This document shows positions 8,797-17,337 of a stretch of DNA of 64,000 nt, piece by piece. The DNA is from NVTR01 sp965237505 (GTDB lineage: Bacteria > Pseudomonadota > Alphaproteobacteria > Rhodobacterales > Rhodobacteraceae): the NCBI GenBank assembly GCA_965237505.1, contig CBDEFR010000004.1, forward strand, positions 186,001 through 250,000, read 5' to 3'. Numbering within the stretch: position 1 is the stretch's first letter; every line of letters starts with the position of its first letter. Position numbers and translations under genes: made by a program. A model generated the notes under the pieces. It was given only the letters and a program-made list of their open reading frames with translations, did no database searches and was not told where the DNA came from.

Positions 8797-10590
8797 TTAG
8801 GCGGCATCGCTTCCGGCGGTGAATTGCAACCTGGCAAGGCGCGAATAAAGCCCATCCTGCGCCACCAGTGCTGCATGAGAACCCTCGGCGACAATGCGCC
8901 CCTGATCAAATACCAGGATCCGGTCTGCCTTTTTCACCGTGGCCAGACGGTGCGCAACGATCAATGTGGTCCGATCAGCCGACAATTCCTCGACCGCGTT
9001 CTGAACCGCGCGCTCGCTTTCAGCGTCCAGTGCCGATGTGGCTTCGTCCAGCAGCAGGATCGGTGCGTTGCGAAGGATTGCGCGGGCGATGGCGATGCGT
9101 TGTTTTTGCCCGCCCGACAGCATGACCCCACGTTCACCGACATAGGTGTCATACCCTTGCGGCAACGCCGCCAGAAACTCGTGCGCCGCTGCGGCGCGCG
9201 CGGCTTGTTCGATCTCTGTGTCCGACGCCTCGAGCCGCCCAAATCGAATGTTGTCACGAGCTGAGGCGGCAAAGATCACCGGATCCTGCGGCACCAGCGC
9301 CAGCTCGCGGCGAAAATCAGCGCGCGCCATGTCTGTCAATGCCACGCCATCAATTGTGATGTGCCCGGACAAGGGATCGTAAAACCGCAAGAGCAGTTGA
9401 ATAATCGTAGTTTTTCCGGCCCCCGATGGCCCGACCAAAGCCACCGTCTCGCCGGGTTGAACCGAAAAACTGGCGCCTTGAAGTGCGGCCTGATTTGGCC
9501 GCGCCGGATAGTGAAAACTGACATCCTCAAAAGCGATTGCGCCAGTCGGCGGGCGGGCCACCGGAATGCGGACCATAGGGTCAGAAACCGTATCCTCGGC
9601 ATTCAAGAGCTCGACCAAACGCTCGGTCGCACCGGCAGCGCGTTGCAGTTCGCCCCAAATCTCGGACAGTGCCGCCACCGATCCGGCCACCATGATAGCG
9701 TAGATCAGGAACTGTACCAGTTCTCCGGGGCTCATGACATCAGCGCGGACATCGCGCGCACCGATCCACAAGACCCCGACGACACCGGAAAATATCAGCG
9801 CAATCACGATCACCGTCATGACGGCACGCGTCGTGATCCGTTTTCGCGCCGACTCAAAGCTGCGTTCGGTCACCTCAGCAAACTCTTGTCCGGTGGCGAT
9901 CTCGTGGGAAAACGCCTGCACGGTCTGCACCGATAGCAGCGCTTCGGACGCAGAGCCGCTGGAGGCAGCGATCCAGTCCTGATTTGCGCGGCTAAGGGTG
10001 CGCAACCGGCGCCCCAGAACGATGATCGGGACAATTACCGCTGGCACGATCAGCAGCACCAGCATGCTGAGCTTGGCCGAGGTGAACAGCATCAGAACCA
10101 GACCGCCCGCAAAAACCAGCACATTGCGCAATGCAATCGACACCGATGATCCGATCACCGAGAGGATCAGGGTGGTGTCGGTGGTGATGCGGCTCAGCAC
10201 CTCGCCGGTCATGATCTTTTCGTAAAACGCCGGACTCATGCCGATCATCCGCTCAAACACGGCCTTTCGGATGTCTGCCACAACGCGCTCACCAAGCCTG
10301 GTCACTAGGTAATAGCGCATCCCGGTGCCAAGCGCCAAAAGCCCGGCAATACCCAATGCCGCCAAAAAGTAACTGTCCAATATGTCGCCCGCTGAGGCGT
10401 TGAACCCATCCACCACCCGACGCACCGCGATCGGCAACACTAACGAGATTGCCGCTGTCAGGACCAGTGCCGCCATCGCCAGTGCCATGATGCCTTTATA
10501 GGGCCGCACAAACGGCCTCAGACCGGCAATGGCACCGACCTGTCTGGATTTCTCGCGATCTTCCTGGCGATGGAAATCTGTTGACGCCAT
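8797..10590 (-). CDS. ABC exporter, fused permease and ATPase (MsbA/multidrug type)
   Basis: The 597-residue half-transporter has six predicted transmembrane helices (residues about 30-310: GIMALAMAALVLTAAISLVL, YFLAALGIAGLLAL and onward) followed by a nucleotide-binding domain. That domain has Walker A GPSGAGKTTI, Q-loop VPQDPVIF, signature LSGGQKQRIAIARA, Walker B ILLLDEATSALD and H-loop IVAHRLAT. Such proteins dimerise in the inner membrane and export lipids, drugs or peptides; the substrate cannot be told. The gene is intact and alone, caught between two direct IS5 copies with only about 30 and 110 bp to spare, so its native promoter may have been lost. Confidence 0.93.
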   Translation of the reverse strand: MASTDFHRQEDREKSRQVGAIAGLRPFVRPYKGIMALAMAALVLTAAISLVLPIAVRRVVDGFNASAGDILDSYFLAALGIAGLLALGTGMRYYLVTRLGERVVADIRKAVFERMIGMSPAFYEKIMTGEVLSRITTDTTLILSVIGSSVSIALRNVLVFAGGLVLMLFTSAKLSMLVLLIVPAVIVPIIVLGRRLRTLSRANQDWIAASSGSASEALLSVQTVQAFSHEIATGQEFAEVTERSFESARKRITTRAVMTVIVIALIFSGVVGVLWIGARDVRADVMSPGELVQFLIYAIMVAGSVAALSEIWGELQRAAGATERLVELLNAEDTVSDPMVRIPVARPPTGAIAFEDVSFHYPARPNQAALQGASFSVQPGETVALVGPSGAGKTTIIQLLLRFYDPLSGHITIDGVALTDMARADFRRELALVPQDPVIFAASARDNIRFGRLEASDTEIEQAARAAAAHEFLAALPQGYDTYVGERGVMLSGGQKQRIAIARAILRNAPILLLDEATSALDAESERAVQNAVEELSADRTTLIVAHRLATVKKADRILVFDQGRIVAEGSHAALVAQDGLYSRLARLQFTAGSDAA

Positions 10591-10703
10591 TTACCGCCCC
10601 CTTGCCTGGCCTTCACATAGCTTTGCCGGGCGCTCGCGCTTCAAGCAAACGGCTTGACGATCAGACGGTCGATTAACGCGCAAGACCGGCCAACAATCTC
10701 TGA

Positions 10704-11635
10704 GTGTCTGATTCAAAACTCTACGGATGATTACAATGCCTTGCAATTTTACGCGTGAGGGTTCTGATATGTGCAACGAGTATCCATGCCTGTGAACTTG
10801 CGATGGATTTTTCCCAATCTTTGGCCAATCGCCGGCAGCGGTTGAGCCATGCGAAGGTGCGCTCGACGACCCATCTTCTGGGAATGACTTCGAAGCCTTC
10901 CGCAGTGTCGAAGCGCTTGACGATCTGGATTGTCCAGTCACCGATGCCTTCAAGAGCGTCGCGCAGCTTTGGTCCGGCATAACCGCCATCCGCAAAGATA
11001 TGGCGCAAGTTTGGATGGGAATACCGGATGGATTTCAACACTTCCGGTGCGCCATCACGGTCTTGAATACCGGCGCTATGCACGACCAACCCAACCATAA
11101 ACCCGAGCGTGTCGGTGACAATGTGGCGCTTGCGGCCCTTGGTTTTCTTGCCCGCGTCATAGCCCGAAATGCCACCGCTTTCCGTTGTTTTTATGGTCTG
11201 GCTATCAATGACACCAGCGGTGGGGTCGGGCTTCTTGCCATGAAACTCGCGCGCCGTCGCCACCAGAAAATGGCTGATCACTTCAAAGATGCCATCGTTG
11301 CGCCAGCCATAGAAATAGTAGCGCACGGTGGACACTGGCGGGAAATCATTGGGCAGCATACGCCACGCACACCCGGCGCTGGCGATGTACAAAATGGCAT
11401 CCAGAACATCGCGCATCGCCGTGCTGCGCGGACGACCAGTTGTTTTAGGCGGCGGCAGGAATGGCGCGATCAAACCCCATTCCTGATCAGTTAAATCGCT
11501 TGCATAGCGTCCCGAATGCCGTTCATATCGGGCGCGAGTGGTTTCCGTCCAGGCCATTGTGATCTCCCTGGAATCTTATCAATCCAATTGAATCACAACT
11601 CGCTGAAATCACTCAATTAGTTTTGGATCAGACAC
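10704..11635 (-). mobile_element. IS5-family element (930-bp type), copy 2, intact
   Basis: Same termini as copy 1. It is 932 bp with an uninterrupted transposase gene, and is the likely source of the other copies or their closest functional relative. The flanking triplets (TGA left, TCA right) do not match, unlike copies 1 and 3, which suggests one junction was changed by recombination between copies. Confidence 0.93.
10721..11557 (-). CDS. IS5-family transposase
   Basis: The 278-residue transposase has the N-terminal DUF4096-type domain (LTDQEWGLIAPFLPPP) and the DDE core: Asp in GVIDSQTIKTTESGG, Asp in FADGGYAGPKL and Glu in RRWVVERTFAWLNRCRRL. It is the only one of four copies that is open throughout. 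Here the whole protein is in a single frame, so no programmed frameshift is needed. The start is the ATG at 11557, which follows a good Shine-Dalgarno (AGGGAGATCACA). Confidence 0.94.
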   Translation of the reverse strand: MAWTETTRARYERHSGRYASDLTDQEWGLIAPFLPPPKTTGRPRSTAMRDVLDAILYIASAGCAWRMLPNDFPPVSTVRYYFYGWRNDGIFEVISHFLVATAREFHGKKPDPTAGVIDSQTIKTTESGGISGYDAGKKTKGRKRHIVTDTLGFMVGLVVHSAGIQDRDGAPEVLKSIRYSHPNLRHIFADGGYAGPKLRDALEGIGDWTIQIVKRFDTAEGFEVIPRRWVVERTFAWLNRCRRLAKDWEKSIASSQAWILVAHIRTLTRKIARHCNHP

Positions 11636-11640
11636 TCAGA

Positions 11641-12367
11641 GCCGTCGTCCGGGGCCTCAATGCTCGTTGTATACTGTCCGGCAAGTGGCAATGTCGGCTG
11701 TGAGCCCATAGTGACCAAGGCTACCGTCGCAGCAAATTGTAACGACCGGGGGGAATCCAGACTTTCGCTGCGAGTGCGAAGTAGCACGTGCCAATTCCGG
11801 AAAGCGGACGTTCACCCCTCAATTTTGAGATCGGGCATGCTAATGACTGCTGAGCGGGACAAATCTGCCGTTCGATTTTCTGATGCCAAGTGGTACTCAC
11901 GACCCTAACCTGACATTCAATCCCAATCTGCCATGCTGCGCTGCGGCCCGTCATAGCGGTCATTCGTGAACTGCGTAGAAATCCTAAGCATTGCATGTCA
12001 GCTGTGCGGAAAATACGGACCATTGCTCAACGAAGACTTTCCCATCCAAATGGAATCAGTCTCATCATTTCTGGTCTGATCGATCTGAATCATCGCCAAA
12101 AAAAACTCGAAGATGCGTTGAGGGCACTGGATGAGGGTGGGGTGGGGGAAGATGGTATTGCCTTAGGATGAGTGGTTCGCAATCACCTGACAACTCCCAC
12201 ACGGACGATCTGCGACGATAATTTTTCATAGGGTGATTTTTTGAAATTGGAGTAATGTTGTTCGTGCGATATTTTTTGCAATGAGCAAGAAAATATCATG
12301 GTGCGCAAACTGCCTTTGGTGTTGGCCCGCAATCGTAGCACCGGGGCAGTAAAAAAAGGTTTGTCCG
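11641..12367. other. No supported gene
   Basis: About 0.7 kb of AT-rich DNA ahead of the NitT/TauT operon. Open frames here are short and have no recognisable domain. The last part (from about 12290) must hold the promoter of the permease gene, but no clear -35/-10 pair or operator can be assigned. Confidence 0.5.
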
Positions 12368-13108
12368 ATGATCATGTTGTATCGCTTTGGGTTTCTGGGA
12401 TTGCTTTTTGGGCTTTGGACGCTGGCGGCCCAGCAAATGGGGAACAATACCGTACCGAGCCCCAACGAAACTTTGCTTGCGGCCCGCAGGCTGATCGCAG
12501 AAGGGCAGCTGGCCGCCGCACTTGCTGACAGCTTGACCGTCTATCTTGCTGGTTATGCCGCCGCGGTCGCTGCTGCGATACCTCTTGGATTGGCAATGGG
12601 AGGGTTTCGTGTGTTTGGAAAGACAGTCGAGATCTTTGTTTTTGCACTGGCAGCGACACCTCGGGTTGCATTCATCCCACTGATAATCGTTCTGTTGGGT
12701 CTTGGGATTGAGGCGAAAATGTTCATCGTTTTTCTGGGAGCATTGATGCCAATACTGATCAACACGTATGCTGGGGTGTTGGCCGTCGATGAGGAGCTTG
12801 TTGAAATGGCACATTCTGTAGGTGCCAGCCGCCAGCGAATTTTTCTTCGAGTTGTGCTACCCGGATCGATTCCATTTATCATTGTTGGCATGCGCCTGGG
12901 GGCCACGATCGGGTTAATCAATACGGTGGTGGCCGAACTTTACACCGCAGTGAAAGGGCTGGGCGGATTACTTGCGATCTACGGAAACTCGTTTCGCATG
13001 GCTGAATACTTCGTGGTGGTTTTGACACTGGCGGTTGTAGGTGTGGTCGTCACAGAGGGGCTTCGGTACTCGGAGGTACGATTTTCAAGATGGCGTCCAG
13101 CACATTGA
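12368..13108 (+). CDS. NitT/TauT-type ABC transporter permease
   Basis: This 246-residue integral membrane protein has about six hydrophobic helices and the BPD_transp_1 signature (EMAHSVGASRQRIFLRVVLP) that forms the coupling helix with the ATPase. It resembles the SsuC/TauC family, which imports sulfonates, nitrate, pyrimidine precursors or similar small anions and heterocycles. First gene of a three-gene rightward operon (permease, binding protein, ATPase). The ATG at 12368 has only a weak AAGG ribosome site; an ATG two codons later is an alternative. Substrate unknown. Confidence 0.9.
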   Translation: MIMLYRFGFLGLLFGLWTLAAQQMGNNTVPSPNETLLAARRLIAEGQLAAALADSLTVYLAGYAAAVAAAIPLGLAMGGFRVFGKTVEIFVFALAATPRVAFIPLIIVLLGLGIEAKMFIVFLGALMPILINTYAGVLAVDEELVEMAHSVGASRQRIFLRVVLPGSIPFIIVGMRLGATIGLINTVVAELYTAVKGLGGLLAIYGNSFRMAEYFVVVLTLAVVGVVVTEGLRYSEVRFSRWRPAH

Positions 13109-13168
13109 GTAAACTGACAAAATCGCTGTAGCAAATATTTGTTAAAGCGACCAAAGGGAGGAAAAAAA

Positions 13169-14191
13169 ATGGGAAGTAGACTTTTATTGGCCGTTGTCAC
13201 AGGCATTTTGGCCGGAATTGGATTTCCACAACTGACGCAAGCCGATACGTTTCGGCTCATCGTTACACATCTCGAACCGCCACTGGTTCCTAATTCTGTA
13301 ATGGATTTGGCTGTAGAGCTTGGCTATTTCGAACGTGAAGGCGTAGATGTCGAACTTATTCGCGTGCAACAAACGCCATCGGCTCTGGCTGCGATCCTTG
13401 CAGGCGAAGGTGACATGGCAAATGTCGGTGTCCAAGCGGTTCTGCAGCTTCACGCCCAAGAAAACAAGGTGCTCAGGGCGGTGGCGTCTCCGAACAAGTC
13501 GTTACCCTTTTTGATCGCGGCAAAAGATGAGATCACATCGCCATCTGGCCTGGCGGGGCGCGCCTTTGGAGTTGGTCGGATCGGCAGTCTCGACCACTCG
13601 CTCAGCACACGGGTCCTGGCCGCTGAAGGTGTTCCAATGGAATCGCTTGATGTGGTGACATTAGGCCAGCCGAGTGTTCGCGCACTGGCACTCGCCGCCG
13701 GGCAAGTGGATGCAACAACTATGTCAATTGGAACCTGGATGTCCTTGCCTGACAAAACCGGGCTCGCCGTCGTCGTAACGCCAGAGGCTTACTATTCCGC
13801 CGCTCCCGTTGTGAACAAAGTCAACGTAGTTACCAGCGATGTACTGGAAAACAGACGGGCCGATGTCGTGGCCGTTGTCCGCGCACTCACCCTGATTTCC
13901 AGGGATTTTGCTGACAATCCCGATGCCTGGGCCGCTGCAATGGTACCCTATGCCACGCAGATGACGGAAGAAACGCTGCGAGAATTGGCCCTGAGTTTTG
14001 CCGGTAGCTGGAGCGTCAATGCCGGATTAAGCCGCCCGGAATTGCAATTTACGCAAGACTGGATATTTGGGACCGAGGATTTTAAGAGTGCCACAGCGCC
14101 GGAACTTGGTGAGTGGGTTGATTTTTCGATCGCTGACGAAGTGCTGACAGCGATTGGAACGCAGGCCGGGTCGGATTTGCCGTTACGATGA
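13169..14191 (+). CDS. NitT/TauT-type ABC transporter substrate-binding protein
   Basis: The start at 13169 follows a strong ribosome site (GGGAGG). The product begins with a signal peptide (basic MGSR, hydrophobic LLLAVVTGILAGIGF, cleavage probably after TQA). The mature protein is an NMT1/SsuA-like periplasmic binding protein: LAVELGYFEREGVDVELI, then a GDMANVGVQAVL strand typical of the family, and later PEAYYSAAPVVNKVNVV. It delivers its ligand to the permease encoded 60 bp upstream. The stop overlaps the start of the ATPase gene by 4 bp, so they are translationally coupled. Ligand unknown. Confidence 0.9.
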   Translation: MGSRLLLAVVTGILAGIGFPQLTQADTFRLIVTHLEPPLVPNSVMDLAVELGYFEREGVDVELIRVQQTPSALAAILAGEGDMANVGVQAVLQLHAQENKVLRAVASPNKSLPFLIAAKDEITSPSGLAGRAFGVGRIGSLDHSLSTRVLAAEGVPMESLDVVTLGQPSVRALALAAGQVDATTMSIGTWMSLPDKTGLAVVVTPEAYYSAAPVVNKVNVVTSDVLENRRADVVAVVRALTLISRDFADNPDAWAAAMVPYATQMTEETLRELALSFAGSWSVNAGLSRPELQFTQDWIFGTEDFKSATAPELGEWVDFSIADEVLTAIGTQAGSDLPLR

Positions 14192-15060
14192 AATCTGAAA
14201 TGGGCCGCACTGGCGCTACCAACGGTCCCGACGGTGTCAAAGTTGCTGGCATTGTTCTTGACCGGGTCTCCAAGTCATTCCAGACCGCGGACGGACGAAA
14301 TAGTGTGCTGGCCGTGCAGAATATTTCGCTGACAATTGCACCGACGCGTTTCGTAGCCCTGCTGGGCCCATCGGGTTGTGGCAAGACCACGATCTTGCGT
14401 CTTGCCGACGGATTGATCCAACCCGGTGCCGGGGAAGTACAGGTGCACGGCGCCGCACCTTTGCCCGGTCCTGATATCGGATTTGTTTTCCAGTCGTTCC
14501 GGCTAATTCCGTGGGCCACTGTCGCGCAAAATGTTGCATTTTCATTGGCCGAAATGGGGCTAAGCAAGGCTGAAAAGCTGACCCGCGTGGCGCACAACAT
14601 CGAATTGGTCGGCCTCTCACGTTTTGCTGACGCCTATCCCGGCACTTTATCAGGCGGCATGAAACAGCGTGTGGCCCTGGCCCGCGCGCTGGCACCTGAA
14701 CCGCGGGTTCTGTTGATGGACGAACCGTTCGCCAGCATTGATGCGCAAACGCGGGAACTAATGCAGATGGAATTGATGAAGATCTGGACCGCGCGCTGTT
14801 CGACCGTGATGTTTGTTACCCACAGCGTCGACGAGGCAATCGTACTGGCGGATGAGATCGTGCTTATTGGGCCCCATCCCGGGCAAGTCATGGAAGTTAT
14901 CGATGTTGGTCTGGATCGCCCCCGGTGGACCTATGACGTGCGCACCGAAAGTCGCTACATCGAATTGCGTGCGTATCTTTCCGATCGTATGCGCGAGCTT
15001 GTTTTTTCTGATCCATCGTCCGAGTTTTTCGGTCGTGATGTGGATCGACCGGTTACTTGA
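14188..15060 (+). CDS. NitT/TauT-type ABC transporter ATP-binding protein
   Basis: The 290-residue ATPase has Walker A GPSGCGKTTILRL, a Q-loop (VFQSFRLIPWATV), signature LSGGMKQRVALARAL, Walker B VLLMDEPFASID and H-loop FVTHSVDEAIVLAD. The LSGGM variant and the DEA pair are usual for SsuB/TauB/NrtD. It overlaps the binding-protein gene (ATGA) and closes the operon. An ATG 12 bases further in (MGRTG) is an alternative start, but the overlap favours 14188. The 30 residues before the ABC domain are poorly conserved. Confidence 0.93.
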   Translation: MKSEMGRTGATNGPDGVKVAGIVLDRVSKSFQTADGRNSVLAVQNISLTIAPTRFVALLGPSGCGKTTILRLADGLIQPGAGEVQVHGAAPLPGPDIGFVFQSFRLIPWATVAQNVAFSLAEMGLSKAEKLTRVAHNIELVGLSRFADAYPGTLSGGMKQRVALARALAPEPRVLLMDEPFASIDAQTRELMQMELMKIWTARCSTVMFVTHSVDEAIVLADEIVLIGPHPGQVMEVIDVGLDRPRWTYDVRTESRYIELRAYLSDRMRELVFSDPSSEFFGRDVDRPVT

Positions 15061-15210
15061 CCTTATTGGCCAACATAATGCTCAGGTATTGGTGTTGGCG
15101 TAATCCCTATTGCAAGATAAAGCGGCTGTGCTAGCCCATCTCATCGCCGGTGCCCAACCCGATCAAATTGTCATCATTGGGCGAAATCTGCTGCAGTAAC
15201 GGGAGGAACG

Positions 15211-15324
15211 ATGGTAATAGTTCTTGCAATCGACTTCTGCGTCGGCTTCGCTGTAAGCTCATACGCCTTTTCGCTTCAGCCGCAGACGCCATCCCGCTTG
15301 GCCTCGGTGGCGACTAGCCAGTAA
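15211..15324 (+). CDS. Possible small ORF (37 residues) before the cytochrome gene
   Basis: An ATG preceded by CGGGAGGAACG opens a 37-codon frame (MVIVLAIDFCVGFAVSSYAF, then a proline-rich tail). Its TAA lies inside a second copy of the same 15-bp ribosome-binding stretch used by the cytochrome gene. A third short frame ends in the first copy. The repeated stop/ribosome-site arrangement suggests translational coupling or a local duplication. No homologue is recognised, so it may be non-coding. Confidence 0.25.
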   Translation: MVIVLAIDFCVGFAVSSYAFSLQPQTPSRLASVATSQ

Positions 15325-15337
15325 CGGGAGGAAACCG

Positions 15338-15580
15338 ATGAACCCCACCATTCACGGCCCCGCAGCGCGCCGCGCGCTGGCCTTGGGACTTGTCGTCGGC
15401 GCCTGGCTGATCCTGTCGGCGTCGACGTCCGGCGTTGAAACGTTTTTGCCGGCCGGCGCCGCCGCTGCGGCGGCCGAGCCGGACCGTATCTATCTCGCCC
15501 AGGCCGACGCGGTTCCGGTCGAAAGTCCGGTCTCCTACTCATCTGCCCAGGCCAGTCGTGGAGAGAAAAAATACTTAAGT
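15338..15580 (+). pseudogene. c-type cytochrome gene, 5' part
   Basis: From the ATG at 15338 (ribosome site GGGAGGAAA) the frame encodes a signal-anchor (ALALGLVVGAWLILSAS), an Ala-rich linker and ASRGEKKYL. It then enters an IS5-group end at 15581. The other half lies at 21427-21710. Removing everything between rejoins tac-tta with aga-gcg-tgt-gag-ggg-tgc-cac, giving YLRACEGCHGENL, a perfect CxxCH heme site in frame. The gene is therefore one periplasmic monoheme cytochrome split by about 5.8 kb of mobile DNA. Neighbours suggest it served a PQQ-dependent dehydrogenase. Confidence 0.85.
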
Positions 15581-15770
15581 GAGACCTTAGCATAAGGCCT
15601 CTTTTCCAGCTTGATATTACGGAGTTCGGGATGGATTTCCAGTAAAATCGGATATTTGCGACTTTGAGGGTTGGATATGGTCAATTTGACGTAGTTTTAG
15701 GTAATCAAAAGTTAGAGGCTTGACAATGGGTCATAAGAATCATATAGTTACGGTCAAAGGAGGGTTTCCA

Positions 15771-16649
15771 ATGAACTTGATTTCAATCTTCCGGAAGTTT
15801 CCTGACCAAGGTGCGTGTATTGACCATTTGGAGGCTATCCGCTGGGCAAATGAACCGCATTGTCCATATTGTGGCAGCACTCACGTTGCCAGAAAAAAAG
15901 AGGGCAGGAAGGTGGGCCGGTGGAATTGCCACGATTGCACAAACAGCTTCAATGTGCTGCAAGGAACCATCTTCCAAAAAACCAAGATACCACTTCAAAA
16001 GTGGTTCCTCGGGATCGCGCTTATGGTCAACGCGAAGAAAAGTCTTTCCAGTTACCAAATGGCCCGCGATCTGGAAATCACCCAAATGTCCTGCTGGTAT
16101 ATGCAACAGCGCATTCGTGCCGCTATGGCGAGTGAGGAACGCCAGTTGCTCAAGAATATTGTAGAGATTGACGAAACCTACATTGGCGGAAAGCCGCGCC
16201 GGAACAAGCGTGATGATAGCAACCCGCCCAAGCGCGGACGCGGGACAAAGAAAACGCCAGTCATTGGCGCGGTTGAACGTGGTGGTAAGGTAACGGCCCG
16301 TGTTGCCAACGATCTGTCTGGCCGCGGCATCCTGCGCTTCATCCGTAACGCGGTCGATCCCGATGAAACGATCCTCGTGACCGACGAATACAAAGCCTAC
16401 AACGCCGTCGACAGGTTCATGGCGCGGCTAAGCGTCAACCACAGCAAGTGCTACGTTGATGGCGACGTGCATACCAACACTATTGAGGGCTTTTGGTCAC
16501 ACCTGAAACGCGCCTTGGTTGGCCAGCACCACCACTACAGCAAATCTTACACGCCTTTATACATCGCCGAGGCGTGCTGGAAGTACAACCGGCGGGGGCG
16601 TGAAGACGGGTTCGATGGTTTTTTGAAAGGCGCGTTTGTACAGGTATGA
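15771..16649 (+). CDS. IS1595-family transposase
   Basis: I chose the ATG at 15771 because AAAGGAGGG lies six bases before it; the frame is open further upstream. The protein has an N-terminal zinc ribbon (CPYCGS near residue 33, CHDC near residue 58) and an ISXO2-like core with Asp in EIDETYIGGK, Asp in ILVTDEYKAY and a final HTNTIEGFWSHLKR block carrying the third acidic residue. The length (292 residues) is usual for IS1595. It should cut and paste or copy the element using the 25-bp ends. No defects seen. Confidence 0.92.
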   Translation: MNLISIFRKFPDQGACIDHLEAIRWANEPHCPYCGSTHVARKKEGRKVGRWNCHDCTNSFNVLQGTIFQKTKIPLQKWFLGIALMVNAKKSLSSYQMARDLEITQMSCWYMQQRIRAAMASEERQLLKNIVEIDETYIGGKPRRNKRDDSNPPKRGRGTKKTPVIGAVERGGKVTARVANDLSGRGILRFIRNAVDPDETILVTDEYKAYNAVDRFMARLSVNHSKCYVDGDVHTNTIEGFWSHLKRALVGQHHHYSKSYTPLYIAEACWKYNRRGREDGFDGFLKGAFVQV

Positions 16650-16677
16650 TTATTATCCAACGGGGAAATATTGAAAC

Positions 16678-16824
16678 ATGACCTTTCCACAAAGATGTAA
16701 GGTTTGTGGAAAACGTGACAAATTCAATTTCAAGGTGAACGATGAAATCTGGAACAGTGTTGTGCCAGAACCCTTTCGAAAAAACGTTGTTTGTCTAGCG
16801 TGTTTCGACTTAACAAAGCATTGA
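16678..16824 (+). CDS. 48-residue Cys4 (zinc-ribbon-like) protein, transposon cargo
   Basis: A short frame 28 bp after the transposase stop, preceded by GGGGAAATATTGAAAC. It encodes MTFPQRCKVCGKRDKF, then a 24-residue spacer and VVCLACFDLTKH. The CxxC pairs (CKVC, CLAC) spaced like a zinc ribbon make a metal-bound fold likely. Nothing else identifies it. It lies in the same direction as the next two cargo genes and before a 7-bp inverted repeat. It could bind nucleic acid or act as an adaptor. Codon structure and the paired cysteines are the evidence that it is real. Confidence 0.6.
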   Translation: MTFPQRCKVCGKRDKFNFKVNDEIWNSVVPEPFRKNVVCLACFDLTKH

Positions 16825-16832
16825 CCGATTCG

Positions 16833-16857
16833 GGCGAGAAATGCATACTCTCTCGCC
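16833..16857. promoter_or_regulatory. Inverted repeat immediately before a cargo gene start
   Basis: GGCGAGA at 16833-16839 and its exact complement TCTCGCC at 16851-16857 are separated by 11 bp and end one base before the ATG at 16858. The site could be an operator or an RNA hairpin hiding the ribosome site, and no separate Shine-Dalgarno is evident. Autoregulation of the two-gene cargo is an inference. Confidence 0.4.
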
Positions 16858-17337
16858 ATGCGGTTGAAGGAAGTCATTCGCGCGCCCAAAAGGGATGTTC
16901 AGTTTACCGGCCCCTGGTCTCAGGGGCACATCCCGCGCAGCCAATTTCCGCTGTTAGGGGCGCCCCAGCGGGGATATAAATACGGCCCGACCTACGAATG
17001 GAGAATTGCCTCATTTAAGGTTGACGATCTTGAGTGCCGTGTTTTGGTGCTGCTGAATGAGGCCCGCCAGCTTTATCGCGCATCATTGGCAGTTAAGCGC
17101 GGGAAAGAATTTATGCCCGTATGTGACCACGAGTATCACACGGCTGCAGAACCTTGGCACTGCCATGCCGTAGTTGATGAATTTCATCAAGTGCCCCAAG
17201 GAGTGCGACGGCGCTTTATGAAGAAGTGGCCCCGAGCCGGAAGCTCTTTGCGGACTGGTTTTGTGGACTCCAAGCAAAACGCCATTGCCCAAGCGTTTCA
17301 GGTTTTTCGAATTGATGAGCCCGGGGAGTTGTTATGA
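16858..17337 (+). CDS. Unknown 159-residue protein, transposon cargo
   Basis: The protein begins MRLKEVIRAPKRDVQFTG and is rich in aromatic and basic residues, with no transmembrane segment or signal peptide. Notable stretches are YEWRIASFKVDDLECRVLVL (a beta-rich core), a Cys/His-containing middle (CDHEYHTAAEPWHCHAV) and a basic helix (QGVRRRFMKKWPRAG). I do not recognise the family. Its stop overlaps the start of the DUF1828 gene (ATGA at 17334-17337), so the two are made together and probably act together, like a toxin-antitoxin or other paired system. No catalytic motif can be claimed; the CxxxYH/WHCH histidines and cysteine could bind metal. Confidence 0.7.
   Translation: MRLKEVIRAPKRDVQFTGPWSQGHIPRSQFPLLGAPQRGYKYGPTYEWRIASFKVDDLECRVLVLLNEARQLYRASLAVKRGKEFMPVCDHEYHTAAEPWHCHAVVDEFHQVPQGVRRRFMKKWPRAGSSLRTGFVDSKQNAIAQAFQVFRIDEPGELL

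Noticed and set aside
7834..11635. Bona fide composite transposon carrying the ABC exporter
   Set aside because: Outer flanks (TTA and TCA) do not match, and copy 1 has its own matching duplication, so independent insertions are the simpler reading. It is kept only as an observation.
11721..12023. A 100-codon minus-strand frame before the NitT/TauT operon
   Set aside because: No domain, no ribosome site and erratic composition. Treated as non-coding.
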